A DNA stretch of 64,000 nt from UBA6921 sp031363085 (GTDB lineage Bacteria > Pseudomonadota > Gammaproteobacteria > SG8-11): NCBI GenBank assembly GCA_031363085.1, contig JANLTU010000033.1, positions 1 to 64,000 of the forward strand. The letters run 5' to 3'. Shown one piece after another: positions 42,820-51,866 of this stretch. The position numbers and the translations under genes are program-made. Position 1 is the stretch's first letter; each line of letters begins with the position of its first letter. The notes under the pieces were generated by a model. The model made no database searches, had not been told where the DNA came from, and saw only the letters and a list, made by a program, of their open reading frames with translations.

Positions 42820-43293
42820 TTAAGCATTCAACGTTATTTCCACCGCCTGCTGATAACTCGCCAGCAACGCTGCATCGTCAATCGAGCCGTGGTGATGAAT
42901 CTGTTTCCATTCACCGTTGATGTCCTGGTAAATGCGCGTGGTGCGGATCGCCAGCGGCAGCTCCAGTTGCGCGGTTTTAAACGTGCCGCGCTCGCGGCCG
43001 GTGGCGTAAAACAGATCGCCGACGCGATTGAGCGTGATGTCGTAATACTCCACGTACACCGTCGCCGCGCCGTTGAAAATGCGCTGATATACGGCTTCGA
43101 TTTCAGCCCAGCCGCGCTTCACGCCGCCCAGCGGATTGCACAGCACCACATGCTTGGCGTGCGACCAGTTCTTTGCCATATGGGCTAGGTCGCGATGATT
43201 AAAAGCGCGGTAAAAATCCATCAAGGCGCGTTCCGGCGCGGAGCGGCTGGCGTGAGCTTCGGCGCCGGTGATCAGTTGAACGTGTTGGAGCAT
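42820..43293 (-). CDS. SnoaL-like (NTF2-fold) protein
   Basis: The 157-residue product has the NTF2-like shape: APERALMDFYRAFNHRDLAHMAKNW, GWAEIEAVYQRIFNGAATVYVEYYDI, FYATGRERGTFK and HHHGSIDD. These cone-shaped domains bind small hydrophobic ligands or serve as dimerisation units; a catalytic role is possible but not shown. It is transcribed away from ilvD. Confidence 0.8.
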   Translation of the reverse strand: MLQHVQLITGAEAHASRSAPERALMDFYRAFNHRDLAHMAKNWSHAKHVVLCNPLGGVKRGWAEIEAVYQRIFNGAATVYVEYYDITLNRVGDLFYATGRERGTFKTAQLELPLAIRTTRIYQDINGEWKQIHHHGSIDDAALLASYQQAVEITLNA

Positions 43294-43368
43294 GGCTGGG
43301 GTCTCGTTGTTCGATCAGCAGAGTGTACATGCTAAAATCCTTTGCCTGTATTCAACCGAGACGCCCCA

Positions 43369-45054
43369 ATGGCCACCCAGAAATTAAACAAGATCAGTTC
43401 CCGCATCACCGAACCCAAAGCGCAGGGCGCCTCGCAAGCCATGTTGATCGGCACCGGCTTGAGCGACGCCGACTTGACCAAGGCCCAGGTCGGTATTGCG
43501 TCGGTGTGGTGGGAGGGCAACACCTGCAACATGCACTTGAATGACTTGGCAGCCTACGCCAAAGAAGGCGTGGTCGCGTCCGGACTGGTGGGCATGCGCT
43601 TCAACACCATCGGCGTGTCGGACGGCATTTCGATGGGCACCGACGGCATGAGTTATTCGCTGCAATCGCGCGACTTGATCGCCGACTCGATTGAAACCGT
43701 GATGGCCGCACAGTGGTACGACGGCTTGATCGCGATCCCCGGCTGCGACAAAAACATGCCCGGCGTGATGATCGCCATCGGGCGGCTGAACCGCCCCGCG
43801 TTGATGGTCTACGGCGGAACCATCAAGCCCGGGCACGCGCGCAGCGGCAAGGTGCTCGACATCGTGTCGGCGTTCCAGAGTTATGGCGAATTCATCACTC
43901 ACAAAATCGACGAGCCGACGCGCGCCGACATCGTGCATCACGCTTGTCCCGGCGCCGGCGCCTGCGGCGGCATGTACACCGCCAACACCATGGCCTGTGC
44001 GATTGAGGCGCTGGGCATGAGCCTGCCGTACAGTTCCTCCAGCCCGGCGGTGGACGACATCAAGCGCGACGAATGCAAGCGCGCCGGTGCCGCGATTCGA
44101 CATTTATTGGAGCAGGACCTCAAACCGCGCGACATCATGACGCGCGCCGCGTTCGAAAACGCGATGGTGGTGGTGATGGCCACCGGCGGCTCAACCAACG
44201 CGGTGCTGCATTTGATCGCGATGGCGCGTGCCGTCGACGTGCCGTTGAGCATCGACGACTTCCAGAGCGTCAGCGAGCGCGTGCCGTTTCTGGGCGACTT
44301 AAAACCCAGCGGCAAATATGTGATGGAAGATTTGCACCACGTCGGCGGCACTCCGGCGGTGATGAAATATCTGCTGGAAAAAGGCTTGTTAGACGGCTCG
44401 TGCCTAAGCGTGACCGGCAAGACCATGGCCGAAAATTTAAAAAATTTACCCGGTCTCAAGGCCGGCCAGGATGTCTTCATGCCGCTGGAAAAGCCCATCA
44501 AGTCCAGCGGCCACATCCAGATTTTAAAAGGCAATCTTGCGCCCGGCGGTGCGGTGGCCAAGATCACCGGCAAAGAGGGTTTGAGTTTTAAGGGCCCGGC
44601 GCGCGTCTACGACTGCGAAGAAGACATGCTCAAGGGCTTGGAGCGTGACGAAATCAAAAAAGGCGACATCGTGGTGATCCGCTACGAAGGCCCGAAGGGC
44701 GGACCGGGCATGCCGGAGATGCTGACGCCAACCTCGGCGATCATGGGTGCCGGCTTGGGTAAAGACGTGGCACTGATCACCGACGGCCGTTTCTCCGGTG
44801 GCTCGCACGGCTTCATCATCGGCCACGTGGTGCCGGAGGCGCAGGAGGGCGGGCCAATCGCACTGATCAAGACCGGCGACGTCATCACCATCGACGCAAA
44901 CCAAAAGTTGCTCGCGGTGGATGTCAGCGACGCCGAGTTCGCCAAACGCAAAGCCGCATGGAAAATGCCGCCGTATAAAGCCACGCGCGGCACCTTGTTC
45001 AAATACATCAAGGCGGTGAAAAACGCATCGGAAGGATGCGTGACCGACGAGTGA
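43369..45054 (+). CDS. ilvD: Dihydroxy-acid dehydratase
   Basis: IlvD dehydrates 2,3-dihydroxy acids in valine, leucine and isoleucine synthesis and holds an Fe-S cluster. Cluster cysteines are visible in NTCNMHLNDLA, IPGCDKNMPGV and CPGAGACGGMYTANTM, followed by the family segment MGMSLPYSSSSPA-like. Length (561 residues) matches the shorter IlvD class. I start at the ATG at 43369 (MATQKLNKISS). An extended -10-like TGCTAAAAT lies about 30 bases upstream. No ilv neighbours are present. Confidence 0.95.
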   Translation: MATQKLNKISSRITEPKAQGASQAMLIGTGLSDADLTKAQVGIASVWWEGNTCNMHLNDLAAYAKEGVVASGLVGMRFNTIGVSDGISMGTDGMSYSLQSRDLIADSIETVMAAQWYDGLIAIPGCDKNMPGVMIAIGRLNRPALMVYGGTIKPGHARSGKVLDIVSAFQSYGEFITHKIDEPTRADIVHHACPGAGACGGMYTANTMACAIEALGMSLPYSSSSPAVDDIKRDECKRAGAAIRHLLEQDLKPRDIMTRAAFENAMVVVMATGGSTNAVLHLIAMARAVDVPLSIDDFQSVSERVPFLGDLKPSGKYVMEDLHHVGGTPAVMKYLLEKGLLDGSCLSVTGKTMAENLKNLPGLKAGQDVFMPLEKPIKSSGHIQILKGNLAPGGAVAKITGKEGLSFKGPARVYDCEEDMLKGLERDEIKKGDIVVIRYEGPKGGPGMPEMLTPTSAIMGAGLGKDVALITDGRFSGGSHGFIIGHVVPEAQEGGPIALIKTGDVITIDANQKLLAVDVSDAEFAKRKAAWKMPPYKATRGTLFKYIKAVKNASEGCVTDE

Positions 45055-45137
45055 GCCGTTGCGCTTGGCGGCGTGCCGCGAGGGGCATCGTTCAACGGCC
45101 CCTCCGCTTGCTCAGATAAGCTAAACGTTGTCTGTAG

Positions 45138-45165
45138 CCGAAGCTTAACGAGCGTTAAGCTTCGG
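45138..45165. repeat. Perfect 13-bp palindrome after ilvD
   Basis: CCGAAGCTTAACG and its exact complement are separated only by AG, making a very stable hairpin 84 bases after the ilvD stop. There is no T tail; it may act as a transcript end, an mRNA-stabilising structure or a REP-type repeat. Confidence 0.6.
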
Positions 45166-45313
45166 CGGGTCAAACACGCAGTACCGTTGGAATCAGGCAT
45201 CGTGTACTGCATCATTATTTAAGCCGTCTGCGTAATTTCACGAATTCAATCTCTGCGTATTTTCTCCATAATTTTAGGTGTCGAAAGACATTCATGCATA
45301 AGGAGATACGACC

Positions 45314-45847
45314 ATGACTGAAACTGTCAAAAAATTCGAGGCGGCTGCCGATGTCCGCGATGTGACACCGATCAGGAAAGCTGCCGCAAGCACGACGACA
45401 CCGCTGCGTGTGGTCGATCCGTTTAGCGAGATGGAACGCATGTTCGAGAGTTTCTTCCTGCGGTTACGCTCACGTCCCACCGGCTGGGATTTGATGAATT
45501 GGTCGACGCCGGGTGAGCTTGAAGCGAAATCACCGCGTGTCGATGTGATCGAGCGCGATGCGGAAGTGCTGGTGCGCGCCGAGTTGCCGGGGGTGGAAAA
45601 AGACAAGCTTGACATTTCCATGACCGACGACTGCGTTACCATCAAGGCAACCACCCAGCATGAGGAAAAAGAGGAGAAGGGCGACTACTACCGGTGCGAG
45701 ATTTCACGCGGAACTTTCGCGCGCACGCTCGCGTTGCCGGCGGTAGTGAATACCGAGAAAGCCAGGGCAATGTTCAAGAATGGAATTTTGGAACTGACCC
45801 TGCCCAAGTTAGAGCAGGCCAAGCGCCGCACCATCAAGGTGGAGTGA
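45314..45847 (+). CDS. Hsp20 small heat-shock protein
   Basis: The 177-residue protein has an alpha-crystallin domain: SPRVDVIERDAEVLVRAELPGVEKDKLDISMTDDCVTI, then YRCEISRGTFARTLALP and a C-terminal segment with GILELTLPK. The long disordered N-terminus and MERMFESFFLRLR resemble the Hsp20 class that forms large holdases. A very good ribosome-binding site (AAGGAG) stands 9 bases before the ATG. Heat-shock regulation is likely by family, but no clear sigma-32 promoter is seen. It precedes a DUF2934 gene by 7 bases. Confidence 0.93.
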   Translation: MTETVKKFEAAADVRDVTPIRKAAASTTTPLRVVDPFSEMERMFESFFLRLRSRPTGWDLMNWSTPGELEAKSPRVDVIERDAEVLVRAELPGVEKDKLDISMTDDCVTIKATTQHEEKEEKGDYYRCEISRGTFARTLALPAVVNTEKARAMFKNGILELTLPKLEQAKRRTIKVE

Positions 45848-45854
45848 CTTGACC

Positions 45855-46070
45855 ATGGCGAAAACAAAAAGCAGTGCGACGGTTGCAGAGGTGTCGACTT
45901 TGCCCAAGACAAAACGGCGCGCCATATCCGAGGATGAGCGACGCCGGATGATCGCCGAGGCGGCATATTACCTCGCCGAGCAACGGGCATTTACGGGTGG
46001 CGACCCGGACAGCGATTGGAGGCAGGCGGAAGTGCAAATCAATCGCATGATCGGGCCGCAGTTAGCCTGA
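45855..46070 (+). CDS. DUF2934 small protein
   Basis: The 71-residue protein ends in a compact helical motif, ERRRMIAEAAYYLAEQRAF then GGDPDSDWRQAEVQINRM, the DUF2934 pattern. Members are short, often stress-associated and of unknown function. I use the ATG at 45855 (MAKTKSS). It is probably cotranscribed with the Hsp20 gene just before it. Confidence 0.8.
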   Translation: MAKTKSSATVAEVSTLPKTKRRAISEDERRRMIAEAAYYLAEQRAFTGGDPDSDWRQAEVQINRMIGPQLA

Positions 46071-46113
46071 AGTTATCCGTCTTCGGGTTTGAGGTAGTCA
46101 CCTGACACCTCCG

Positions 46114-46148
46114 GCGGGGCGAGTCGAGTTCGGCTCGCCCCGCTTCTA
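46114..46148 (+). terminator. Probable terminator hairpin
   Basis: GCGGGGCGAG and CTCGCCCCGC form a perfect 10-base stem with a 10-base loop, followed by TTCTATT. It would end the Hsp20-DUF2934 transcript. Confidence 0.65.
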
Positions 46149-46244
46149 TTGTGCGCAGGTCGCGTTGATGACGGCGGTGCTGGGTGATGTTGCTAGCTCA
46201 GCCGGGTAGACGCGGCGCGTGTTTGCGGCGAACATGTCGGCGCC

Positions 46245-47999
46245 ATGTCTGCTGATGCTTGCGTACTCAAAATAATTTTCGTGATTGCGTTGTTCGCGTG
46301 TGCGCTGCCAGCGCACGCGACGGATCGTGTGCGTGTCGAAATTGAAGGTTTGAGCGGTGAGCTGCTCACCAACGTGACCGGCTACCTGACGCTGATCCAG
46401 CAGAAATCGCATGAGGCGTTGAACGACGAGCGGATTAAAAAGCTGCATAAAAAAACGCCTGGTGAAATTCGCGAAGCGCTGCAACCGTTCGGCTATTACA
46501 AGCCGGAGATTCAGGCGGAACTCACGCACGCGGAAGATATTTGGGTAGCGCGCTATGTCGTCGATCCGGGTCCTGCGTTAAAGATTATTGCCGTGGATGT
46601 GCAGATACACGGCAGCGGCGCGCAAGATACGGAGTTTCAACGCGTGTTGAACAAGCTTCCGCTGGTGGTCGGCGAAACCTTGGAGCATGCGCACTACGAA
46701 GACGCCAAACATATCTTGGCGGAACTTGCGACCGAGCGCGGCTATTTGGATGCGCAGTTTGAAACCAGCGAAATCCGCGTGGACTTGGCCGCCTACACGG
46801 CCGCCATTGTCATTCATTTTAATACCGGTGAGCGTTACCGCTTCGGCGCGCTCACGTTCGACACCCCCGAATTCGAAGCGGATTTTTTGCGCCGCTATGC
46901 CAAGTTCGCGCCCGGCGACGGTTACACGTTCACGGCGTTACTGGATTTGCAAAACGCGTTAACCGACAGCGACTATTTCAGCCAGGTTGAAGTCAAAACC
47001 AGGCGTGATCTTGCGCAAAACCATGTGATTCCAGTTGAGGTGAGCGCGGTAGCACGCGAGCGTACCCGCTACACTTTGGGAATAGGTTACGGCACCGACA
47101 CCGGCGGTCCGCGCGCCACTGCCGGCATGGAGCGGCGGCGCGTGACGCAAGACGGCCATCGTTGGCGTGCCGACACCAAGGTGTCCAGAGTCAGCGACAG
47201 TTTGACCATGCGCTATATCATTCCGTTAAAAAATCCGCGCACCGATCAATTCACCGCCACGGCCGGATTCGAAGACCAGCGCCTGACCGACAACACCAGC
47301 AAAAAATATCTGCTTAGCGGCAGCATCAGCCGCTTGGATAACGGCTGGCAAAAATCGCTGTTCATTAATGTCGAGAACGATCAGAACTTTTCCGTCGGCG
47401 GTCAGACCGGCAGCTCCACGCTGGTGATGCCTGGCATCAACTGGACGCGCGTGCGTGCCAACGACCGCATCTATACCACCTTCGGCAATCGCTTCATGCT
47501 GGAAGTGCGCGGCGGCTCGGAAACCCTGGGATCAACCACGTCGTTTATTCAGGGGCGCGCAAATGTCAAGTTCGTGCGCCGTTTTCAAAGTTATGGGCGG
47601 GTGCTGGCGCGCGGTGATATCGGTTACAGCAAGGTGCTGAACTTCGAACAGTTGCCGCCGTCGGTGCGTTTCTTCGCCGGAGGTGACTTCAGCGTGCGCG
47701 GTTATGCCTACAATGCCTTGGGTCCGCATCAGGATGGCAAGTTGATCGGCGGTACGCATTTGCTGGTCGGCAGTCTGGAATACGAGCAGATTTTGAACGA
47801 GAGCTGGAGCCTCGCCACCTTTTACGATGCCGGCAATGCGATGAACAACTTTGCCGATTCGGTGGCGCACAGCACCGGTCTGGGGGTGCGCTACCGTTCG
47901 CCGATTGGATTAATACGCGTCGACGTCGCCCAACGGCTGGACGATGAAAATTTAGGTGACCGGCGTTATCTGCATATTTCGATTGGGCCCGATCTATGA
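46245..47999 (+). CDS. tamA: TamA-like outer-membrane autotransporter assembly protein
   Basis: The 584-residue protein has a signal peptide (IIFVIALFACALPAHA), three POTRA-type repeats (RVEIEGLSGELLTNVTGYL, AQDTEFQRVLNKLPLVVGE, FDTPEFEADFLRRYAKFAPGD) and a 16-strand Omp85 barrel. The barrel part shows the TLGIGYGTDTGGPRA first strand and the conserved FAGGDFSVRGYAYNALGP loop (the VRGY motif). With TamB it moves selected proteins or lipids to the outer membrane. Its stop overlaps the tamB start (ATGA). Confidence 0.9.
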   Translation: MSADACVLKIIFVIALFACALPAHATDRVRVEIEGLSGELLTNVTGYLTLIQQKSHEALNDERIKKLHKKTPGEIREALQPFGYYKPEIQAELTHAEDIWVARYVVDPGPALKIIAVDVQIHGSGAQDTEFQRVLNKLPLVVGETLEHAHYEDAKHILAELATERGYLDAQFETSEIRVDLAAYTAAIVIHFNTGERYRFGALTFDTPEFEADFLRRYAKFAPGDGYTFTALLDLQNALTDSDYFSQVEVKTRRDLAQNHVIPVEVSAVARERTRYTLGIGYGTDTGGPRATAGMERRRVTQDGHRWRADTKVSRVSDSLTMRYIIPLKNPRTDQFTATAGFEDQRLTDNTSKKYLLSGSISRLDNGWQKSLFINVENDQNFSVGGQTGSSTLVMPGINWTRVRANDRIYTTFGNRFMLEVRGGSETLGSTTSFIQGRANVKFVRRFQSYGRVLARGDIGYSKVLNFEQLPPSVRFFAGGDFSVRGYAYNALGPHQDGKLIGGTHLLVGSLEYEQILNESWSLATFYDAGNAMNNFADSVAHSTGLGVRYRSPIGLIRVDVAQRLDDENLGDRRYLHISIGPDL

Positions 48000-50900
48000 C
48001 GCGGCGACTGTGGATCAGCATCGCTGTGGTGCTTGCGTTACTGCTGTCGAGCATCGGCGGCGTGGCCGCGTTGCTGTCGTCCGAGTCCGGTTTGGCTTGG
48101 CTGGTGCAGCGCGCGATCAGCTCTGCGCCCGGCGCGCTGTCGGTGCGCGCCACGCATGGACGCCTGCATGGGCCGCTGGTTCTGGAAGACGTTACCTATC
48201 GCACCCCGGATGCAGAGCTCAGCTTGGCGCGCGTCGAGCTGGATTGGGATCCCTGGCTATTGCTCAAGAAAGAATTTCACATCGCCCGACTGGCGCTTTC
48301 TCACGTCGATTACCTGGTGTTGCAAACCCACGCCACGCGCGCTGAAGTCAAGCTGCCGAATATCGATTTACCGGTGAGTGTGGTGGTCGAGCAGTTGCAC
48401 ATCGAGGCGTTGCAATTTCGCGGCGGCCCGGACCAGTCAGTGCAGGTGATCGACACGCTGAGTTTGCAAGCCGAGATTTCGGGTTCTCTTGTCGAGATTG
48501 CGCACCTTGATGCGGAGTCTGCCTTGTTCAGCGTGCAGGTCAAGGGCCGGGTACAAACTTGGGGCGACTATCCACTGAACCTGGCGACGCGCTGGACGCT
48601 GCGCCCGCCGCAGCGTGCGCCGCTCGTCGGCCAGGGTGAGCTGCGCGGTGATCTGCGCGGTATTGATGTCCGGCAAACGCTATCGGCGCCGGTCGCTGTT
48701 GCGCTGCAAGCGCGTGTTAGTGATGTCCTCAACACGTCGCGTTGGGAATTGACGGCCACTGCGCAGGCGCTTGATGTCAGTCATATCGACGCGCACTGGT
48801 CGTTCGCGCCGCTGGATATCGAGCTTGGCGCCCAGGGTGACGGCGCCAGCGCGAAAGTCAACGCAAAACTACGTTCGACGCATGCGTCGACCGGCGCGTT
48901 CGAATTGAATTGGCGCGGCAGCATCGCTGCTAGTGATATCGTCATCGACAGCCTGGACGCGCAATTGCACAACAGCGACACGCGTCTGCATGCGAGCGGC
49001 AGCCTCGCGCTGGATGGACACGCGCCGCACGGCATTGCCAAGCTCAAACTGCTCGGGCAATGGCAGGCGCTGCGCTGGCCGTTGCGCGGTGCGCCGATAC
49101 TGCTCAGTCCCGCCGGTGATTTCTCATTCAGCGGCGCTCCGGAGGACTACACCTTTGCAATGAATGTGCCGCTGCGCAGCGAGCGCTTGCCGAACAGCGA
49201 TTGGACGGTGCGCGGTCGCGGCAATTTACATGAGCTTGACATTAACTCGATCGCCATCGCGACGTTGGGCGGGGAAGTGCAGGGTGATGCCCTGCTTAAG
49301 TGGGGCACCGCTGTGAACTGGCAGGCGCACTTGTCCGGCGCGCGGCTCGATCCGGGGCGGCGCTGGAGTGCGTGGCCCGGGCAGCTTGAATTTGCTTTGA
49401 GCAGCGACGGAGAAGTCAAAGAGGGGCACCTGCGCGCGAATGCCGATTTAACCAAGCTGGCCGGCCGGCTGCGTGGCTATCCGTTACGTGGGCAAGTACA
49501 ACTTACCGCCAATGACGATGCCTATGCGCTGCGCGGCGCAGAATTGCAGTCAGATGCCAACCTGCTGCGCGCGCACGGCGCGCTCAGCAAAGATTGGCAA
49601 TTGGATTGGGATCTCAGCGCGCCCAAACTGGCGGCCTTGCTGCCGCAATTGGAAGGCGCGCTGAACGCACGCGGGCAAGTGCGCGGCCCGCGCGCTGCGC
49701 CGCAGGTCAGTTACACGCTGCGGGGCGAAAACCTGCGGCGGGATAGCACGCAGGTGGCGCGCGTTGACAGCCACGGTGAGCTTGATCTGAATCCCGAACA
49801 GCCGATCCGCATCACGCTGCAAGCGCAGCAATTGGTGCTGGCCGGGACGCCGCTCGATAGCGTAACGCTCGACCTTGACGGCTCCTTGCATGCGCATCGC
49901 CTCACTGCCGCGCTGCGCGCGCCGGAGGCGGGCGCCGATGTTGTCATTTCCGGGCAATGGCGTGATCCGGACTGGAACGGCCGGATCGAACGCGCCGATC
50001 TACGGCAAGCGCGTGTTGGCGAATGGCAGCTTGCGCAGGCGGCGGCGCTGCATGCCGAGCACGGTGCGGCGCGTGCGGCGGAGTTGTGCTGGACCGCCGC
50101 AGCAGGACGCTTGTGCGCAGACGCGAATTGGTCGCAAGCCAGCGGTGTTGACGCAAACCTGCGGTTGGCGGATTTACCGCTGACGGCGTTGCGCCCAGTA
50201 ATGCCCGAAGGCGTTGCGGTGACCGGCATGCTCAGCGGCGCGCTACGCGTGCACGCACAGCCTGACGCGCAACACGCGACGGCGGCCAGTGGCGCGTTGC
50301 AATTGCAACTTACGGCGGGTCAGTTGACGTTCACTGGCGTTACCGACGAAGTACTGAATGTCGAACACCGTGGCGCGGAGCTGCAACTGACGCTCGATGC
50401 TCAGGGAGCGCATGTTGATATTAAAGCTGATTTCGCGCAACTGGGCACGGCGGCAGTGAATCTGCAACTGCCCAACTGGCAGCCGGACAATACCTCGACT
50501 GCGCAAGCCATCACCGGGCGGGTGCAGGCCGATGCGCAGGAGCTGGGATTTTTAGCGCGCTGGATTCCCGCCATCGAGCAAGTGCATGGCGTGCTGCATG
50601 CCGACGCGCGCGTGCACGGCACCGTCGCGCAACCACGTTACGAAGGCGTAGTGTCGTTGCGTGACGGCGCGGCTTCGTTGCCGCAGCAGGGTATTCATTT
50701 AAAAAATGTCAATATCGAAGCCCGCAGCCGCAGCGATGGGCATATCGAGTTCCACGCGGCAGCGCGTTCCGGGCCGGGCAAACTTGAAATTCAAGGCGAG
50801 CTGACGCCGGATCGCGCCGCCGGCTGGCCCCTGACCGTCGATATTAAAGGCCAGGATTTCGAAGCGGTAAATTTGCCGGAAGCGTGGGTGCTGGCCTCGC

Positions 50901-51832
50901 CGGAATTGCAAATCTACAAAGTGCGTAATCGCATCGATCTCAACGGCCTGCTGCAAATTCCGCAGGCACGTTATACCGCGCGCGATGTGTCCACAACCCA
51001 AACGCCGTCGTCGGACGTGGTGCTGGTCGGCAAGGAAGAAAAACCGCGCGCCGACGACAAGTGGCAAATCTACACCACGGTGCGTTTTTCGTTCGGTGAC
51101 AAGGTCAGCTTCGAGGGCTTTGGTTTGAAGGGTTTGGTGCGCGGCGAAGTGGTTGCGCTCGACGAGCCGAAAAAACTCACGACCGGGTACGGCGAGTTGC
51201 AAATCGTGGATGCCACGTTTAACGCCTATAAAACCGATCTGCGTGTGACACGCGGGCGCCTGCTGTTTGCCGGCGGCCCGATCAACAACCCCGGCATTGA
51301 TGCGCGCGCGCTGCGCGCGGAAGGAATGAGTGTGCAGGAAAATGGTAAATCCGACAGCACCGAATTGCATGAGCCGGGCACGGTCGTGGCCGGCGTGTTG
51401 GTGCGTGGCACCTTGCGCAATCTGGAGTTAACGCTGTTTTCCGAGCCGCCGCGCGATCAGGCCGAAGTTTTGTCGCTGCTGCTGTTCGGCGTGCCGCTGG
51501 GCGAGGCCACCTCGGAGCAGGGCAAGGCGCTGTTCCTGGCGGCCTCGTCGCTGCGCCTCACCGGTCGTGACGAAACCGTGCGCAAAATCGGTCAGAAATT
51601 CGGCATCCAGGAAATCCGCCTGGACGCCGGAAGCACACCCGACCAAGCCTCGCTGGTCATCGGCCGCTACCTGGGGCCGCGTCTTTACGTTAATTACAGC
51701 GTCGGCCTGCTCGCCAACACCAGCAACGTGTTTCGTGCCCGCTACCGCATCAGCAACAAATGGTTGTTGCAGTCGGAAAGCAGCGACAACGGACAGGGTG
51801 CGGCGGATTTGCTGTACATCTTCGAGCACTGA
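47996..51832 (+). CDS. tamB: TamB-like inner-membrane bridge protein
   Basis: The 1278-residue protein has one N-terminal helix (ISIAVVLALLLSSIGGVAALL) and a long beta-rich body of AsmA/DUF490 type that would span the periplasm. The family C-terminal domain is present: TGYGELQIVDATFNAYKTDLRVTRGRLLFAGGPINNPGIDARAL, VLSLLLFGVPLG and a beta-barrel-like tail (GRYLGPRLYVNYSVGLL). It partners with TamA in one operon. Family membership is clear; the cargo is not known. Confidence 0.92.
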   Translation: MTRRLWISIAVVLALLLSSIGGVAALLSSESGLAWLVQRAISSAPGALSVRATHGRLHGPLVLEDVTYRTPDAELSLARVELDWDPWLLLKKEFHIARLALSHVDYLVLQTHATRAEVKLPNIDLPVSVVVEQLHIEALQFRGGPDQSVQVIDTLSLQAEISGSLVEIAHLDAESALFSVQVKGRVQTWGDYPLNLATRWTLRPPQRAPLVGQGELRGDLRGIDVRQTLSAPVAVALQARVSDVLNTSRWELTATAQALDVSHIDAHWSFAPLDIELGAQGDGASAKVNAKLRSTHASTGAFELNWRGSIAASDIVIDSLDAQLHNSDTRLHASGSLALDGHAPHGIAKLKLLGQWQALRWPLRGAPILLSPAGDFSFSGAPEDYTFAMNVPLRSERLPNSDWTVRGRGNLHELDINSIAIATLGGEVQGDALLKWGTAVNWQAHLSGARLDPGRRWSAWPGQLEFALSSDGEVKEGHLRANADLTKLAGRLRGYPLRGQVQLTANDDAYALRGAELQSDANLLRAHGALSKDWQLDWDLSAPKLAALLPQLEGALNARGQVRGPRAAPQVSYTLRGENLRRDSTQVARVDSHGELDLNPEQPIRITLQAQQLVLAGTPLDSVTLDLDGSLHAHRLTAALRAPEAGADVVISGQWRDPDWNGRIERADLRQARVGEWQLAQAAALHAEHGAARAAELCWTAAAGRLCADANWSQASGVDANLRLADLPLTALRPVMPEGVAVTGMLSGALRVHAQPDAQHATAASGALQLQLTAGQLTFTGVTDEVLNVEHRGAELQLTLDAQGAHVDIKADFAQLGTAAVNLQLPNWQPDNTSTAQAITGRVQADAQELGFLARWIPAIEQVHGVLHADARVHGTVAQPRYEGVVSLRDGAASLPQQGIHLKNVNIEARSRSDGHIEFHAAARSGPGKLEIQGELTPDRAAGWPLTVDIKGQDFEAVNLPEAWVLASPELQIYKVRNRIDLNGLLQIPQARYTARDVSTTQTPSSDVVLVGKEEKPRADDKWQIYTTVRFSFGDKVSFEGFGLKGLVRGEVVALDEPKKLTTGYGELQIVDATFNAYKTDLRVTRGRLLFAGGPINNPGIDARALRAEGMSVQENGKSDSTELHEPGTVVAGVLVRGTLRNLELTLFSEPPRDQAEVLSLLLFGVPLGEATSEQGKALFLAASSLRLTGRDETVRKIGQKFGIQEIRLDAGSTPDQASLVIGRYLGPRLYVNYSVGLLANTSNVFRARYRISNKWLLQSESSDNGQGAADLLYIFEH

Positions 51833-51866
51833 CGACGCTGCTACCGGAATATATGCCGCGATAGCA

